A stretch of DNA of 64,000 nucleotides from Umezawaea beigongshangensis. Lineage in GTDB: Bacteria > Actinomycetota > Actinomycetes > Mycobacteriales > Pseudonocardiaceae. Under the pieces are notes generated by a model. The model saw only the letters and a list, made by a program, of their open reading frames with translations. It did no database searches and was not told the DNA's origin. Shown here piece after piece: positions 24,713-35,737 of this stretch. Positions within the stretch are counted from its first letter, which is position 1, and each line of letters begins with the position of its first letter. The stretch is taken from the NCBI RefSeq assembly GCF_016464305.1, contig NZ_JAEIOJ010000002.1, forward strand, positions 496,001 through 560,000, written 5' to 3'. Both the position numbers and the translations under genes were made by a program.

Positions 24713-24782
24713 CTGCAACTTCGAGCCAGTCGGCGGTGTCCGGCGCACGCTCTGTCCGATCTCCGAGACGAAGGTGTCTTCC

Positions 24783-26465
24783 ATGCCGATCGATCCGTTG
24801 GACGCCCTCGTGGTGGGAGTGGACTTCGGGACGCTGTCCGGACGAGCCGTGGTCGTGCGGGTCCACGACGGCGCCGAGCTCGGCAGTGCGGTGCACGAGT
24901 ACCGCCACGGCGTCGTCGACCGCACCCTCCCCGTCACCGGGCGCCAGCTCCCCCCCGAGTGGGCGTTGCAGGTCCCCTCCGACTACGTCGACGTGCTGCG
25001 GAACGCCGTTCCCGAGGCCGTGCGCGCCGCCGGTGCCGACCCGGCCCACGTCATCGGCATCGGCACCGACTTCACCGCCTGCACGGTGCTCCCGACCACG
25101 GCCGACGGCACGCCGCTGTGCGAGCTGCCCGAGTTCGCCGCCGAGCCGCACGCCTACGTCAAGCTGTGGCGCCACCACGCCGCGCAGGGCCAGGCCGACC
25201 GCATCAACGCGCTGGCGGAGAAGCGCGGCGAGAGCTGGCTGCCGCGCTACGGCGGGCTGATCTCCTCGGAGTGGGAGTTCGCCAAGGGCCTGCAACTGCT
25301 GGAGGAGGCCCCCGAGGTCTACGCGGCGACCGAGCACTTCGTCGAGGCGGCCGACTGGATCGTCTGGCAGCTCACCGGCACCTACGTGCGCAACGCCTGC
25401 ACCGCGGGCTACAAGGGCATCCTCCAGGACGGCGAGTACCCGTCGGAGGAGTTCCTCGCCGCGCTCAACCCCGACTTCGCCGGATTCGTGCGCGACAAGC
25501 TGGAGCACCCGCTCGGGCAGCTCGGCGACCGCGCGGGCGGCCTGTCCGCGCAGGCCGCGGGGTGGACCGGCCTGCCCGAGGGCATCGCGGTCTCCGTCGG
25601 CAACGTCGACGCGCACGTCACCGCCCCGGCCGCGCGGGCCGTCGAGCCCGGCCAGATGGTCGCGATCATGGGCACCTCCACCTGCCACGTCATGAACGGC
25701 GAGCAGCTGCGCGAGGTGCCGGGCATGTGCGGCGTGGTGAAGGGCGGCATCGTCGCCGGTCTGTGGGGCTACGAGGCCGGGCAGAGCGGTGTCGGCGACA
25801 TCTTCGCGTGGTTCGTCAACCACGGCGTGCCGCCGGAGTACCACGAGCAGGCCCGCGAGCGCGGCATCAGCGTGCACGAGCTGCTGACCGAGCTGGCCGC
25901 GCGCCAGGACATCGGCGAGCACGGCCTGATCGCCCTGGACTGGCACAGCGGCAACCGCTCGGTGCTGGTGGACCACGAGCTGTCCGGCCTGGTCCTCGGC
26001 CAGACGCTGGCCACCCGCGCGGAGGACACCTACCGCGCGCTGATGGAGGCCACGGCGTTCGGCACCCGCATGATCGTCGACACGTTCACCGACGCCGGCA
26101 TCCCGGTCACCGAGCTGGTCGTCGCGGGCGGTCTGCTGCGCAACGCACTGCTCATGCAGATCTACGCCGACGTGGTGAACCTGCCGCTGTCGACCATCGG
26201 CTCCGAGCAGGGCCCCGCGCTGGGCTCGGCGATCCACGCCGCCGTCGCGGCGGGCGCCCACGCCGACGTCAGGGTCGCCTCGGAGGCGATGGGCTCGGTC
26301 AACCGGGGCGTGTACCAGCCGATCCCGGAGAACGTCGAGCTCTACGAGCGGATGTTCGTCGAGTACGCCGAGCTGCACGACCACTTCGGCCGCGGCGCGA
26401 ACAGCGTCATGCACCGGCTGAAGGCGCGCAAGCGCGCCATCGCCACGAGCAGGGAGAGCGAGTAG
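24783..26465 (+). CDS. araB: Ribulokinase
   Basis: Phosphorylates L-ribulose to L-ribulose 5-phosphate, the second step of L-arabinose use. The 560-residue protein has the FGGY-kinase ATP motif VGVDFGTLSGRAVV at residue 11, GTDFTACTVLP near 97, the catalytic Asp region GNVDAHVTAPAA near 277 and the C-terminal AGGLLRNALLMQIYADV. Length matches bacterial AraB. Start ATG 24783 follows GAAGG by eight bases. First gene of araB-araD-araA, with no gap to araD. Confidence 0.96.
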   Translation: MPIDPLDALVVGVDFGTLSGRAVVVRVHDGAELGSAVHEYRHGVVDRTLPVTGRQLPPEWALQVPSDYVDVLRNAVPEAVRAAGADPAHVIGIGTDFTACTVLPTTADGTPLCELPEFAAEPHAYVKLWRHHAAQGQADRINALAEKRGESWLPRYGGLISSEWEFAKGLQLLEEAPEVYAATEHFVEAADWIVWQLTGTYVRNACTAGYKGILQDGEYPSEEFLAALNPDFAGFVRDKLEHPLGQLGDRAGGLSAQAAGWTGLPEGIAVSVGNVDAHVTAPAARAVEPGQMVAIMGTSTCHVMNGEQLREVPGMCGVVKGGIVAGLWGYEAGQSGVGDIFAWFVNHGVPPEYHEQARERGISVHELLTELAARQDIGEHGLIALDWHSGNRSVLVDHELSGLVLGQTLATRAEDTYRALMEATAFGTRMIVDTFTDAGIPVTELVVAGGLLRNALLMQIYADVVNLPLSTIGSEQGPALGSAIHAAVAAGAHADVRVASEAMGSVNRGVYQPIPENVELYERMFVEYAELHDHFGRGANSVMHRLKARKRAIATSRESE

Positions 26466-27146
26466 ATGTCCTCCGCCATCGCCCACGTGCGAGAGACGAT
26501 CACCGAGCTGCGCCGCGGCGTCGCGGAGCTGCACCGCGAGCTGACCCGCTACCGGCTCGTCGTGTGGACCGCGGGCAACGTCTCCGCCCGCGTGCCCGGC
26601 GAGGACCTCCTGGTCATCAAGCCGTCGGGGGTGTCCTACGACGAGCTGACCCCGGAGCGGATGGTCGTCACCGACCTGGACGGCGTCCTGGTCGACGGCG
26701 AGCACTCCCCGTCCTCCGACACCGCCGCGCACGCCTACGTCTACAAGCACATGCCCGAGGTCGGCGGCGTCGTGCACACCCACTCCCCCTACGCGACGGC
26801 GTGGGCGGCGCTGGGCGAGCCGATCCCGTGCGTGCTCACGATGATCGCCGACGAGTTCGGCGGCGAGATCCCGATCGGGCCGTTCGCCCTCATCGGCGAC
26901 GACTCGATCGGCCGCGGCATCGTGGACACGCTGCGCGACAGCCGCTCCCCGGCGGTCCTCATGCGCAACCACGGCCCGTTCACCGTCGGCAAGGACGCGA
27001 AGGCGGCCGTGAAGGCGGCCGTCATGGTGGAGGAGGTGGCCCGCACGGTCCACATCGCACGCCAGCTCGGCACGCCCCACCCCATTCCGCAGGACGACGT
27101 GGACCGCCTCCACGCGCGCTACCAGAACGTCTACGGGCAGGTCTGA
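26466..27146 (+). CDS. araD: L-ribulose-5-phosphate 4-epimerase
   Basis: Converts L-ribulose 5-phosphate to D-xylulose 5-phosphate, which enters the pentose phosphate pathway. The 226-residue protein is a class II aldolase/epimerase: [10 protein letters not shown] near residue 34, [15 protein letters not shown], the zinc-binding [11 protein letters not shown] near 100, and [17 protein letters not shown] near 165. The ATG at 26466 directly follows the araB TAG stop; a GGGAG sequence inside the end of araB serves as ribosome binding site. Confidence 0.95.
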   Translation: MSSAIAHVRETITELRRGVAELHRELTRYRLVVWTAGNVSARVPGEDLLVIKPSGVSYDELTPERMVVTDLDGVLVDGEHSPSSDTAAHAYVYKHMPEVGGVVHTHSPYATAWAALGEPIPCVLTMIADEFGGEIPIGPFALIGDDSIGRGIVDTLRDSRSPAVLMRNHGPFTVGKDAKAAVKAAVMVEEVARTVHIARQLGTPHPIPQDDVDRLHARYQNVYGQV

Positions 27147-27219
27147 CCGGGACCCGCTCGACCCGCCCGATCCACCACCCAGCACCATCACGTCCCAGAC
27201 GAGCCCCTCAGGAGAGACG

Positions 27220-28737
27220 ATGCCGCCCGCTGCGAAGCCCCAGATCTGGTTCCTCACCGGCAGCCAGCACCTCTACGGCGCCGACGTGCTGGACCAGGTC
27301 GCGCAGCAGTCGCAGCAGATCCAGCGCACGCTCACCGAGTCGGGGCAGATCAGCGCGGAGATCGTCTGGAAGCCGGTGCTGACCGACGCCGCGGCGATCC
27401 GGGCGACGATGCTGGAGGCCAACTCCGACGCGTCGTGCATCGGCGTCGTCGCCTGGATGCACACGTTCTCCCCGGCGAAGATGTGGATCACCGGCCTGGA
27501 CGTGCTGCGCAAGCCGCTGCTGCACCTGCACACGCAGCTCAACGCGACGCTGCCGTGGGCGTCGATCGACATGGACTTCATGAACCTCAACCAGGCCGCC
27601 CACGGCGACCGCGAGTTCGGGTTCGTGCAGACCAGGCTGGGAGTGGCGCGCAAGACCGTCGCCGGGCACGCCTCCGACCCCGTCGTCGCGTCCCGGATCG
27701 ACGGCTGGGCCCGCGCGGCGATCGGCCGGGATCGACTCGGGGGCTTGAAGCTGGCACGATTCGGCGACAACATGCGCGATGTGGCGGTCACCGAGGGCGA
27801 CAAGGTGGAAGCCGAACTCCGGTTCGGCGTCTCCGTCAACACCTACGGCGTGAACGACCTCGTCGCCGTGGTGGACGCCGTGACCGACGAGGCGGTCGAC
27901 GCGCTGGTCGCCGACTACGCCGACACCTACCGGCTCGCGCCGGAACTCGCGCGCGGTGGCGAGCGGCACGACTCCCTGCGCTACGCGGCCCGCATCGAGG
28001 CCGGACTGCGCACGTTCCTCACCGACGGCGGCTTCGGCGCGTTCACGACGAACTTCCAGGACCTCGGCGGACTGCGTCAGCTCCCCGGCCTGGCCGTGCA
28101 GCGGCTGATGAACGACGGCTACGGCTTCGGCGGCGAGGGCGACTGGAAGACCTCGGCGCTGCTGGCGGCCGTGAAGGCGATGGGCGCGGGCACCGGCCGC
28201 GGCACCTCCTTCATGGAGGACTACACCTACCACTTCGGACCCGGCGAGCCGAAGATCCTCGGCGCGCACATGCTGGAGGTCTGCCCGAGCATCGCCGCGC
28301 AGCAGCCGTCGTGCGAGATCCACCCGCTCGGCATCGGCGACCGCGAGGACCCGGTGCGCCTGGTCTTCGACGCCGCGCCCGGCGACGCCGTGGTGATCGG
28401 CCTGGTCGACCTCGGCGACCGGTTCCGCTTCGTCGCCAACGAGGTCGAGGTCGTCGCGCCGGACGAGCCCCTGCCCAACCTGCCGGTGGCGCGTGCGGTG
28501 TGGAAGCCCGCGCCGTCGCTGTCCACGTCCACCGAGTCGTGGCTCACCGCGGGCGGACCGCACCACACCGTCCTCACGCACGCCGTCGGCTCGGACACGC
28601 TGCGCGACTTCGCGCTCATGGTCCAGACGGAGCTCGTCGTGATCGACGAGAAGACCACCACCGCCGACTTCGGCGACCGCCTGCGGTGGAACTCCGCCTA
28701 CCACCGGGTCGCCCAGGGCCTGCCCGGCTGGAGGTGA
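27220..28737 (+). CDS. araA: L-arabinose isomerase
   Basis: Isomerises L-arabinose to L-ribulose, the first step of the pathway. The 505-residue protein shows the family start [23 protein letters not shown] near residue 80, [24 protein letters not shown] near 330 and [10 protein letters not shown] near 350, where Glu and His bind the divalent metal. ATG 27220 follows AGGAG closely. The order araB-araD-araA is one of the normal actinobacterial layouts. A gap of 106 bases leads to the transporter genes. Confidence 0.97.
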   Translation: MPPAAKPQIWFLTGSQHLYGADVLDQVAQQSQQIQRTLTESGQISAEIVWKPVLTDAAAIRATMLEANSDASCIGVVAWMHTFSPAKMWITGLDVLRKPLLHLHTQLNATLPWASIDMDFMNLNQAAHGDREFGFVQTRLGVARKTVAGHASDPVVASRIDGWARAAIGRDRLGGLKLARFGDNMRDVAVTEGDKVEAELRFGVSVNTYGVNDLVAVVDAVTDEAVDALVADYADTYRLAPELARGGERHDSLRYAARIEAGLRTFLTDGGFGAFTTNFQDLGGLRQLPGLAVQRLMNDGYGFGGEGDWKTSALLAAVKAMGAGTGRGTSFMEDYTYHFGPGEPKILGAHMLEVCPSIAAQQPSCEIHPLGIGDREDPVRLVFDAAPGDAVVIGLVDLGDRFRFVANEVEVVAPDEPLPNLPVARAVWKPAPSLSTSTESWLTAGGPHHTVLTHAVGSDTLRDFALMVQTELVVIDEKTTTADFGDRLRWNSAYHRVAQGLPGWR

Positions 28738-28843
28738 TCCGGCTGGCGAACGAGCACCACCGCGCAAGCGCACGACAACGATGGCAGCAGGACCAGCTAG
28801 ACCCGCGGCGTCCGCCGCGCCCAGGTGATCTCAAAGGAGAGAC

Positions 28844-29971
28844 ATGAAGCTCGCACGGTTCGCGTCGGTGGGTGCCACCTTCGCACTCGCCGCGGCACTG
28901 ACCGCCTGCGGTTCGTCGACCAAGACGGTCGACGAGCAGGCCGCCCCCGGCGACAACGCCGGTGGCCTCGTCGGCGTCACGATGCCGACGAAGTCCTCCG
29001 AGCGGTGGATCCACGACGGCGACAACATCAAGAGCGCCCTCGAGGCGCAGGGCTACCAGGTCGACCTGCAGTACGCGGAGAACGACATCCCGACGCAGGT
29101 CAACCAGATCGAGAACCAGATCACCAAGGGCGCGAAGCTCCTGATCGTCGCCTCCATCGACGGCACCGCGATCACCACGCAGCTGCAGCAGGCCGCCGAT
29201 GCGAAGATCCCGGTCATCGCCTACGACCGGCTCATCCGCAACAGCCCGAACGTGGACTACTACGCCACCTTCGACAACTTCCAGGTCGGCGTGCAGCAGG
29301 CGACCTCGCTGCTGACCGGTCTGAAGGTGAAGAACGCCGACGGCTCCGAGGGCTCGGTCACCGGCCCGCTGAACATCGAGCTGTTCGCCGGTTCGCCCGA
29401 CGACAACAACGCCACGTTCTTCTTCAACGGCGCGATGTCGGTGCTCCAGCCCTACATCGAGAAGGGCACCCTCGTGGTGAAGAGCGGCCAGACCGACTTC
29501 ACCACCGCGGCGATCCTGCGCTGGGACCCGGCCACGGCCCAGAAGCGCATGGAGGACATCCTGACCTCCACGTACTCCAGCGGTGAGAAGGTCGCCGGCG
29601 TGCTGTCCCCGTACGACGGCCTGTCGATCGGCATCCTGTCGGCCCTGAAGAGCAACGGCTACGGCTCCGGCGGCCAGGCCTACCCGATCGTCACCGGTCA
29701 GGACGCCGAGGTCGCCTCGGTCAAGTCCATCATCGCGGGCGAGCAGCACGCCACGATCTACAAGGACACGCGTCAGCTGGCCGCCGCGACGGTGAAGATG
29801 GCCGACGCGGTGCTGAAGGGCGAGAAGCCCGAGGTCAACAACGAGAAGGACTACGACAACGGCGAGAAGGTCGTTCCGGCGTACCTGCTCGAGTCCGTGA
29901 TCGTGAACAAGGAGAACTACGAGAAGACCCTGGTCGAGTCGGGCTACTACACGGCCGACCAGCTCAAGTAG
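28844..29971 (+). CDS. chvE: Sugar-binding lipoprotein of ChvE type (multiple monosaccharide transporter)
   Basis: A 375-residue extracellular solute-binding protein. The lipobox LTAC (Cys at about residue 22) predicts lipid anchoring after cleavage. The ligand-binding fold has [30 protein letters not shown] and [12 protein letters not shown], as in ChvE-like proteins that bind arabinose, xylose, glucose or galactose. The araBDA context points to L-arabinose. AAGGAG precedes ATG 28844. A strong hairpin follows the gene, before the ATPase gene. Confidence 0.92.
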   Translation: MKLARFASVGATFALAAALTACGSSTKTVDEQAAPGDNAGGLVGVTMPTKSSERWIHDGDNIKSALEAQGYQVDLQYAENDIPTQVNQIENQITKGAKLLIVASIDGTAITTQLQQAADAKIPVIAYDRLIRNSPNVDYYATFDNFQVGVQQATSLLTGLKVKNADGSEGSVTGPLNIELFAGSPDDNNATFFFNGAMSVLQPYIEKGTLVVKSGQTDFTTAAILRWDPATAQKRMEDILTSTYSSGEKVAGVLSPYDGLSIGILSALKSNGYGSGGQAYPIVTGQDAEVASVKSIIAGEQHATIYKDTRQLAAATVKMADAVLKGEKPEVNNEKDYDNGEKVVPAYLLESVIVNKENYEKTLVESGYYTADQLK

Positions 29972-29983
29972 GTCGCACGGACC

Positions 29984-30024
29984 GCGTCCCGTCGCCGCCG
30001 GATCGAACCGCGGCGGCGGGACGC
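29984..30024 (+). terminator. Intercistronic hairpin after the binding-protein gene
   Basis: GCGTCCCGTCGCCGC pairs with GCGGCGGCGGGACGC (one G-U) around an 11-base loop, 12 bases after the stop. In sugar ABC operons such hairpins often protect the upstream binding-protein message and reduce read-through to the membrane and ATPase genes. Confidence 0.7.
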
Positions 30025-30065
30025 CCCTCATCCTCCCGTCGTCCCGACCGCTAGGGGCCCAACCC

Positions 30066-31604
30066 ATGACCGACGACATCCTGCGGATGCGCGGAATCAC
30101 CAAGACCTTCCCCGGAGTGAAAGCGCTCCAGGACGTCACCCTGTCCGTGCGCCGCGGCGAGATCCACGCGATCTGCGGCGAGAACGGCGCGGGCAAGTCG
30201 ACGCTGATGAAGGTCCTGTCCGGTGTGCACCCGCACGGGTCGTACACCGGCGAGATCGTCTTCGACGGCCAGCCGTGCTCCTTCTCCAGCATCCGCGACA
30301 GCGAACAGCTCGGCATCGTGATCATCCACCAGGAGCTGGCGCTCGTCCAGCAGCTGTCGATCGCCGAGAACATCTTCCTGGGCAACGAGAAGGCGTCCCG
30401 CGGCCTGATCGACTGGAACCGCACCAACCACGCCGCCGCCGAACTGCTGCGACGCGTGGGACTGCGGGAGAACCCGGTCACCCCGGTGGTCGACATCGGC
30501 GTGGGCAAGCAGCAGCTCGTGGAGATCGCGAAGGCGCTGTCCAAGGAGGTGAAGCTGCTCATCCTCGACGAGCCCACCGCGGCGCTGAACGACGAGGACT
30601 CGGCTCACCTGCTCGACCTGCTGCGCGGTCTGCGCGACGAGGGCATCACCTCGGTGATCATCTCGCACAAGCTCAACGAGATCACCGAGATCGCGGACTC
30701 CATCACGATCATCCGCGACGGCAGGACCATCGAGACCCTGGACGTGCACGGCGGCCAGGTCACCGAGGACCGCATCATCTCCGGGATGGTCGGCCGGGAC
30801 CTGGAGCACCGCTTCCCGCCGCACGAGTCGCACGTCGGCGACGAGGTGCTGCGCATCGAGGACTGGACCGTGCACAACCCCGCGCAGGGCGGCCGCAGGG
30901 TCGTCGACGGCGCGAACCTCGTGCTGCGGCGCGGTGAGATCGTGGGCCTCGCCGGGCTCATGGGTGCCGGCCGCACCGAGCTGGCGATGAGCGTGTTCGG
31001 CCGCTCCTGGGGCACCGGGATCTCCGGCCGCCTCGTCAAGGACGGCAAGGAGATCCACCTCAAGAACGTGCAGGACGCCATCGCGAACGGCATCGCCTAC
31101 GTCTCCGAGGACCGCAAGCGCTACGGTCTGAACCTCATCGAGGACATCAAGCGCAACGTGTCCGCCGCCGGGCTCCCCAAGCTGGCGAAGCGGGGCTGGG
31201 TGAACGAGAACGAGGAGTTCAGCGTCGCCGAGCGCTACCGCAAGAGCATGAACATCAAGGCTCCCAGCGTGCTCACCACCACCGGGACGCTCAGCGGCGG
31301 CAACCAGCAGAAGGTCGTGCTGTCCAAGTGGATCTTCACCGATCCCGACGTGCTGATCCTCGACGAGCCGACCCGCGGCATCGACGTGGGTGCGAAGTAC
31401 GAGATCTACACGATCATCAACGAGCTCGCCGCCGAGGGCAAGGCGGTGCTCGTGATCTCCTCGGAGCTGCCGGAGCTGCTCGGCCTGTGCGACCGGATCT
31501 ACGCCCTGTCGGAGGGCCGGATCACCGGTGAGGTCGAGCGCGCCGAAGCCACCCAGGAACGTCTGATGCAGTACATGACCAAGGGACAGGAGCAGCGTCC
31601 ATGA
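30066..31604 (+). CDS. gguA: Sugar ABC transporter ATPase, GguA/MmsA type
   Basis: A 512-residue protein with two ABC domains, normal for monosaccharide importers. Domain one has Walker [10 protein letters not shown] at about residue 41 and [13 protein letters not shown]; domain two has the degenerate Walker [11 protein letters not shown] near residue 300, the signature [14 protein letters not shown] and [19 protein letters not shown]. It powers uptake through the permease encoded next, whose ATG overlaps this stop by four bases. Confidence 0.93.
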   Translation: MTDDILRMRGITKTFPGVKALQDVTLSVRRGEIHAICGENGAGKSTLMKVLSGVHPHGSYTGEIVFDGQPCSFSSIRDSEQLGIVIIHQELALVQQLSIAENIFLGNEKASRGLIDWNRTNHAAAELLRRVGLRENPVTPVVDIGVGKQQLVEIAKALSKEVKLLILDEPTAALNDEDSAHLLDLLRGLRDEGITSVIISHKLNEITEIADSITIIRDGRTIETLDVHGGQVTEDRIISGMVGRDLEHRFPPHESHVGDEVLRIEDWTVHNPAQGGRRVVDGANLVLRRGEIVGLAGLMGAGRTELAMSVFGRSWGTGISGRLVKDGKEIHLKNVQDAIANGIAYVSEDRKRYGLNLIEDIKRNVSAAGLPKLAKRGWVNENEEFSVAERYRKSMNIKAPSVLTTTGTLSGGNQQKVVLSKWIFTDPDVLILDEPTRGIDVGAKYEIYTIINELAAEGKAVLVISSELPELLGLCDRIYALSEGRITGEVERAEATQERLMQYMTKGQEQRP

Positions 31605-32860
31605 GCACGACACCCGTCACGGCCGACGGCCCCGCGGAGGGAGGGCCCACCGGCGACGCGCCAGTGGCACCGGGCACCTCACCGCGGCGCTTCACGATCA
31701 ACGTGCGGCAGAGCGGCATCTACGTCGCCTTCGCGCTGATCGTGGTGCTGTTCACCGTCCTCACCGACGGCGCGCTGCTCCAGCCGCAGAACATCTCCAA
31801 CATCATCGTCCAGAACTCCTACATCCTGATCCTCGCGATCGGGATGATCCTGATCATCATCGCCGGGCACATCGACCTGTCGGCCGGTTCGGTGGTGGCC
31901 GTGACGGGCGCGATCTGCGCCGTGCTCACGGTGAACATGGACGTGGCCTGGCCGATCGCGGTGGCCATCACCCTCGTCGCCGGCGCCGCCATCGGCGCGT
32001 GGCAGGGGTTCTGGATCGCCTACTTCGGCATCCCGGCGTTCATCGTGACGCTCGCGGGCATGCTCGTGTTCCGCGCGCTGACCATGACGGTGCTGGGCAA
32101 CCAGGGCATCGGCCCGTTCCCCGACCAGATCCGCACGCTCTCCAACGGCTTCATCGAGAGCTACCTCGGCAACATCGGTCTCGGCCCGCTGGGCGGCGCC
32201 GACCTGCTGACGCTGGTCGTCGGCGTCGTCCTGGTCGCCGGCTTCGCGCTCACCCAGTGGCGGGCGCGCAAGGCGCGGCTGGGCTACAACCAGATCGTCG
32301 ACCCGATGCCGGTGTTCCTGCTCAAGATCGGCCTGGCCGGCGTCATCGTCATGGCCGTGATCGTGCAGCTCGCGCGGTTCAAGAACCTGCCGTGGGTGCT
32401 GGTCCTGCTGGCCGTGCTGGTGCTGGGCTACTCGCTGCTCACGACCCGCGCGGTGTTCGGCCGCCGCATCTACGCGGTGGGCGGCAACCTCCAGGCGGCG
32501 ACGCTGTCCGGCGTGAAGGTCAAGTCCATCACGTTCTGGATCTTCGTCAACATGGGTGTGCTGGCCGCGCTGGCCGGTGTCATCTTCGCCGGTCGCCTCA
32601 ACCAGGCCGGTCCGACGGCGGGCAACGCCTTCGAGCTGGACGCCATCGCCGCCGCGTTCATCGGCGGTGCGGCCGTGCAGGGCGGTGTCGGCAAGGTCGT
32701 CGGCGCCATCACCGGCGGCCTGATCATGGCCGTCATCAACAACGGCATGTCGCTGATCGGCGCACCCAGCGAGCGCGTCATGCTCGTCAAGGGTCTCGTG
32801 CTGCTCGCGGCCGTGGCCTACGACGTGTGGACCAAGCGCCGCGCGGGCGCTGCCCACTGA
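31601..32860 (+). CDS. gguB: Sugar ABC transporter permease, GguB type
   Basis: A 419-residue membrane protein of the RbsC/XylH family. After a Pro/Gly-rich N-terminus (about 30 residues) come about ten membrane helices; [20 protein letters not shown] near residue 88 and [16 protein letters not shown] are typical. The length and the insert [19 protein letters not shown] match the long GguB subgroup. ATG 31601 overlaps the ATPase stop. A 14-bp-stem terminator follows, so the arabinose unit probably ends here. Confidence 0.93.
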   Translation: MSTTPVTADGPAEGGPTGDAPVAPGTSPRRFTINVRQSGIYVAFALIVVLFTVLTDGALLQPQNISNIIVQNSYILILAIGMILIIIAGHIDLSAGSVVAVTGAICAVLTVNMDVAWPIAVAITLVAGAAIGAWQGFWIAYFGIPAFIVTLAGMLVFRALTMTVLGNQGIGPFPDQIRTLSNGFIESYLGNIGLGPLGGADLLTLVVGVVLVAGFALTQWRARKARLGYNQIVDPMPVFLLKIGLAGVIVMAVIVQLARFKNLPWVLVLLAVLVLGYSLLTTRAVFGRRIYAVGGNLQAATLSGVKVKSITFWIFVNMGVLAALAGVIFAGRLNQAGPTAGNAFELDAIAAAFIGGAAVQGGVGKVVGAITGGLIMAVINNGMSLIGAPSERVMLVKGLVLLAAVAYDVWTKRRAGAAH

Positions 32861-32883
32861 CGGCACGCTCCTCGCACCACCCG

Positions 32884-32915
32884 CGGACGGCCGGGGCTCG
32901 CGCCCCGGCCGTCCG
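32884..32915. terminator. Terminator of arabinose operon
   Basis: CGGACGGCCGGGGC pairs perfectly with GCCCCGGCCGTCCG around TCGC. It lies between the convergent permease gene and the second lacI-type gene and can serve both. Confidence 0.85.
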
Positions 32916-32944
32916 TCGTGCGGCGGGGACCGCTGGAACGCGGC

Positions 32945-33970
32945 CTAGCGCGTCCGGGTCCTGGGGCCCGTGCTCTCCCGCACGACCAGCTCCGGCGTCA
33001 CCATCAGCCGCGGCGTGCCGGTCCGGCCCTCCATCTGCTCGCGCAGCAGCTCGAACGTCCTGCGGCCCACCTCGGCGAAGTCCTGCCGCACGGTGGTCAG
33101 CGGCGGGCTGAAGTACGCCGCCTCCGGCACGTCGTCGAAGCCCACCACGTGCACGTCGCGCGGCACCTCGATGCCCTCCTCGGCGAACGCCCGCAGCACA
33201 CCCAGCGCCATCTGGTCGTTGGCCACGAACACCGCGTCCACGCCCGTCTCCGCGGCGAGCGCCTTCCCCGCCTCGTAGCCCGACCTCGGGCTCCAGTCAC
33301 CGCGCAGCACCGGACGCTCCGGCGCGCCGTGCCGCCGCAGCGTCTCCCGCCAGCCCCGCACCCGCTCGTCGGCCTCCACCCAGTCCAGCGGACCGGCCAC
33401 GTGCCACACCGACGCGTGCCCGAGGGCGAGCAGGTGCTCCACCGCGCGGCGCGCGCCGTCGAACTGGTCGACCGACACCGCCGGGAACGGCACGGAGTCG
33501 GAGCCGTTGACCACGACCAGCGGCACGTCGTGCGGGGCGAACTCCAGCGCGCGGCTGGTCGCGAGGTGCGGGGCGATGACGACTATGCCCCCGACCGCCT
33601 GCCCGTGCAGGATCTCGATCGCACCGGTGATCGAGGCGTGCTCGGGGTCGCTGATGCTCGTGATGGACAGCGCGTACCCGGCCTCGCGCGCCGCGATCTC
33701 GACGCCGAGCAGCGTGCTCGCCGGGCCGTGCAGCGTGGAGTCCAGCGCCACGACGCCGAGGGTGCGCGACCGGCCGGTGGCCAGCGTGCGCGCCGCCGAG
33801 TTGGGCCGGTAGTTCAGCTCCTGGATGGCCGCCAGCACCCTGGCCCTGGTCTCCGCCTTGACCGGCCCGGTCTCGTTGATCACCCGCGACACCGTCATGT
33901 GCGAGACGCCGGCGCGCCCGGCGACGTCGGCCAGGGACGGCTGCCGTCCGCGAAACTCCTGGTCCGCCAT
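32945..33970 (-). CDS. LacI-family regulator, second copy
   Basis: A 341-residue repressor-type protein, clearly related to the one at 23555: both share the hinge YRPN-AAR-L-TGRS, the stretch GIVVIAP, WHV-GP-W and IGFDDVPEAAYF-PPLTTVRQDF. The helix-turn-helix is PSLADVAGRAGVSHMTVSRVIN near residue 11. ATG 33970 has GGAG nine bases upstream. It flanks the arabinose unit on the far side, convergent with it. No site resembling O1-O3 is visible upstream of it, so it may bind a different operator or control other arabinoside genes. Confidence 0.9.
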   Translation of the reverse strand: MADQEFRGRQPSLADVAGRAGVSHMTVSRVINETGPVKAETRARVLAAIQELNYRPNSAARTLATGRSRTLGVVALDSTLHGPASTLLGVEIAAREAGYALSITSISDPEHASITGAIEILHGQAVGGIVVIAPHLATSRALEFAPHDVPLVVVNGSDSVPFPAVSVDQFDGARRAVEHLLALGHASVWHVAGPLDWVEADERVRGWRETLRRHGAPERPVLRGDWSPRSGYEAGKALAAETGVDAVFVANDQMALGVLRAFAEEGIEVPRDVHVVGFDDVPEAAYFSPPLTTVRQDFAEVGRRTFELLREQMEGRTGTPRLMVTPELVVRESTGPRTRTR

Positions 33971-34387
33971 CCGCGTCAACTCCGGTTCCTCGTTCGGCCG
34001 TGCTCGCCGCAAGCCTAGGGGGCGAGGATCGCGCGCGGCCGATCACCACGGGCCGTGTCGCGGTGCGGTCGGGGCGGCGCGGTCGAGGCTGACGACGTAC
34101 TGGGCGATTTCCTCCGCCGAGCTGTCCGGACCGGTGGCCGAGGCCGGGTTCACCGGCGTCACGTGGCCGGACACGAGCTCCCACCAGCCGGTCCTGGTGG
34201 CCGAACGCCCCGCTCGCGAAGAACCGGCCCGCGCCGGGTCGGGCGTTCGCACGGCCCGTCCCCTGTGTCCGGACGGACGTGTCCCGTGCGCGGAACTCCC
34301 TCAAGCGGAGGTAAAGAAGCTGCGGAGCGCCTTGTCCGGAGCACCGGCGGGACCGCACGGTGTGACCGATCACGACGAGGAGGTCGC
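33971..34387. other. Intergenic region between lacI-type and MFS genes
   Basis: A 417-base gap. A minus-strand frame at 34043-34252 contains some protein-like sequence but lacks a ribosome binding site and family match. The divergent promoters must lie here; I cannot place them. The MFS gene is preceded by GAGGAGG at its start. Confidence 0.45.
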
Positions 34388-35719
34388 ATGAGCACCCGGA
34401 CGACGGCGTCTGAGCAGCCCGGCACCACACCACCGCACAGCGAACGCCGGGTCGTCGGCAACGTGGTGCGCGGCAGCATCGGCAATCTCATCGAGTGGTA
34501 CGACTGGTACGCCTACACGGCGTTCGCGGTGTACTTCTCGGCGACGTTCTTCCCCTCGGGGAACCAGACGGCGCAGTGGCTCAACACGGCGGCGGTGTTC
34601 GCCGTCGGCTTCCTCATGCGGCCGCTGGGCGGGTGGCTGCTCGGGCGGTTCGCCGACCGGTTCGGCCGTCGCAGGGCGCTCACCCTGTCGGTGACGCTGA
34701 TGGCCGCCGGATCGCTGATGATCACCCTCACGCCGGGGTACGCGACGATCGGCGTGGCCGCCCCGATCCTGCTGGTGACCGCGCGGCTGCTCCAGGGCCT
34801 GTCGGTCGGCGGCGAGTACGCCACGAGCGCGACCTACCTGTCGGAGGTGTCCTCCCCCGGCAAGCGCGGCTTCTACTCCAGCTTCCAGTACGTCACGCTG
34901 ACCTCGGGCCAGCTGCTGGCGCTGGGGTTGCAGATCGTGCTCCAGCAGGTGCTCAGCCCGGAGGCGCTGTCGAGCTGGGGCTGGCGCATCGCGTTCGCGG
35001 TGGGCGCGCTGGGCGCGGTGGTCGTGATGTACCTGCGACGCACCATGGACGAGTCGGAGAGCTTCGAGCGGGAGAGGGCGAGCGGCGGCGGGTCGCAGGG
35101 CACGCTGCGGGCGCTGGCGAAGCACCCGAAGGAGGTCCTGCTGGTCGCGGGCCTCACGCTCGGCGGCACGGTGGCGTTCTACACGTACACGACCTACCTG
35201 CAGAAGTTCATGATCAACACCAGTGGCATCGAGAAGAGCACGGTCACCTGGATCAACTTCCTGGCGCTGCTGGTGTTCGTCGTGATCCAGCCGCTGGCGG
35301 GCCGGTTGTCCGACCGCATCGGCCGCCGTCCCCTGCTGCTGGGCTTCGGCATCGCGGGCACGCTGCTGACCGTGCCGCTGCTGACGCTGCTCGGCGGGAC
35401 GCGCAACCCGGTGTTCGCCTTCGCCCTCATGCTCGTCGCCCTGGTGATCATCACCGGCTACACCTCGATCAACGCCATCGTGAAGGCCGAGCTGTTCCCG
35501 ACGCGCATCCGCGCGCTCGGCGTCGGCCTGCCCTACGCGCTGACCGTGGCGATCTTCGGCGGCACGGCGGAGCTGATCGCGCTGTCGCTCAAGCAGGCCG
35601 GACACGAGTCGGTGTTCTTCTGGTACGTGTCGGGCTGCGTGCTCGTGTCCCTGCTGGTGTATCTGTTCATGCGCGAGACCTCGAAGGACTCCCCCCTGGA
35701 GGCCGCGCCGCAGGACTGA
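34388..35719 (+). CDS. MFS metabolite:H+ symporter (KgtP/ProP-like)
   Basis: A 443-residue transporter of the MHS family that imports organic acids or betaines with protons. Twelve helices are predicted; the family signatures are IEWYDWYAYTAFAVYF in helix 1, MRPLGGWLLGRFADRFGRRRAL, and LLQGLSVGGEYATSATYLSE in helix 4. ATG 34388 follows GAGGAGG. It ends 18 bases before a two-component system and TAXI protein on the same strand, so its substrate may be the ligand sensed by them, perhaps a di- or tricarboxylate. Confidence 0.9.
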   Translation: MSTRTTASEQPGTTPPHSERRVVGNVVRGSIGNLIEWYDWYAYTAFAVYFSATFFPSGNQTAQWLNTAAVFAVGFLMRPLGGWLLGRFADRFGRRRALTLSVTLMAAGSLMITLTPGYATIGVAAPILLVTARLLQGLSVGGEYATSATYLSEVSSPGKRGFYSSFQYVTLTSGQLLALGLQIVLQQVLSPEALSSWGWRIAFAVGALGAVVVMYLRRTMDESESFERERASGGGSQGTLRALAKHPKEVLLVAGLTLGGTVAFYTYTTYLQKFMINTSGIEKSTVTWINFLALLVFVVIQPLAGRLSDRIGRRPLLLGFGIAGTLLTVPLLTLLGGTRNPVFAFALMLVALVIITGYTSINAIVKAELFPTRIRALGVGLPYALTVAIFGGTAELIALSLKQAGHESVFFWYVSGCVLVSLLVYLFMRETSKDSPLEAAPQD

Positions 35720-35737
35720 CGAACGAGGAGGTGGCCC

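Noticed and set aside
34043-34252. A 69-codon minus-strand frame between the second lacI-type gene and the MFS gene, with a protein-like middle.
   Set aside because: No ribosome binding site, no -10 box at a leaderless distance, and no recognised family; it may be a remnant.
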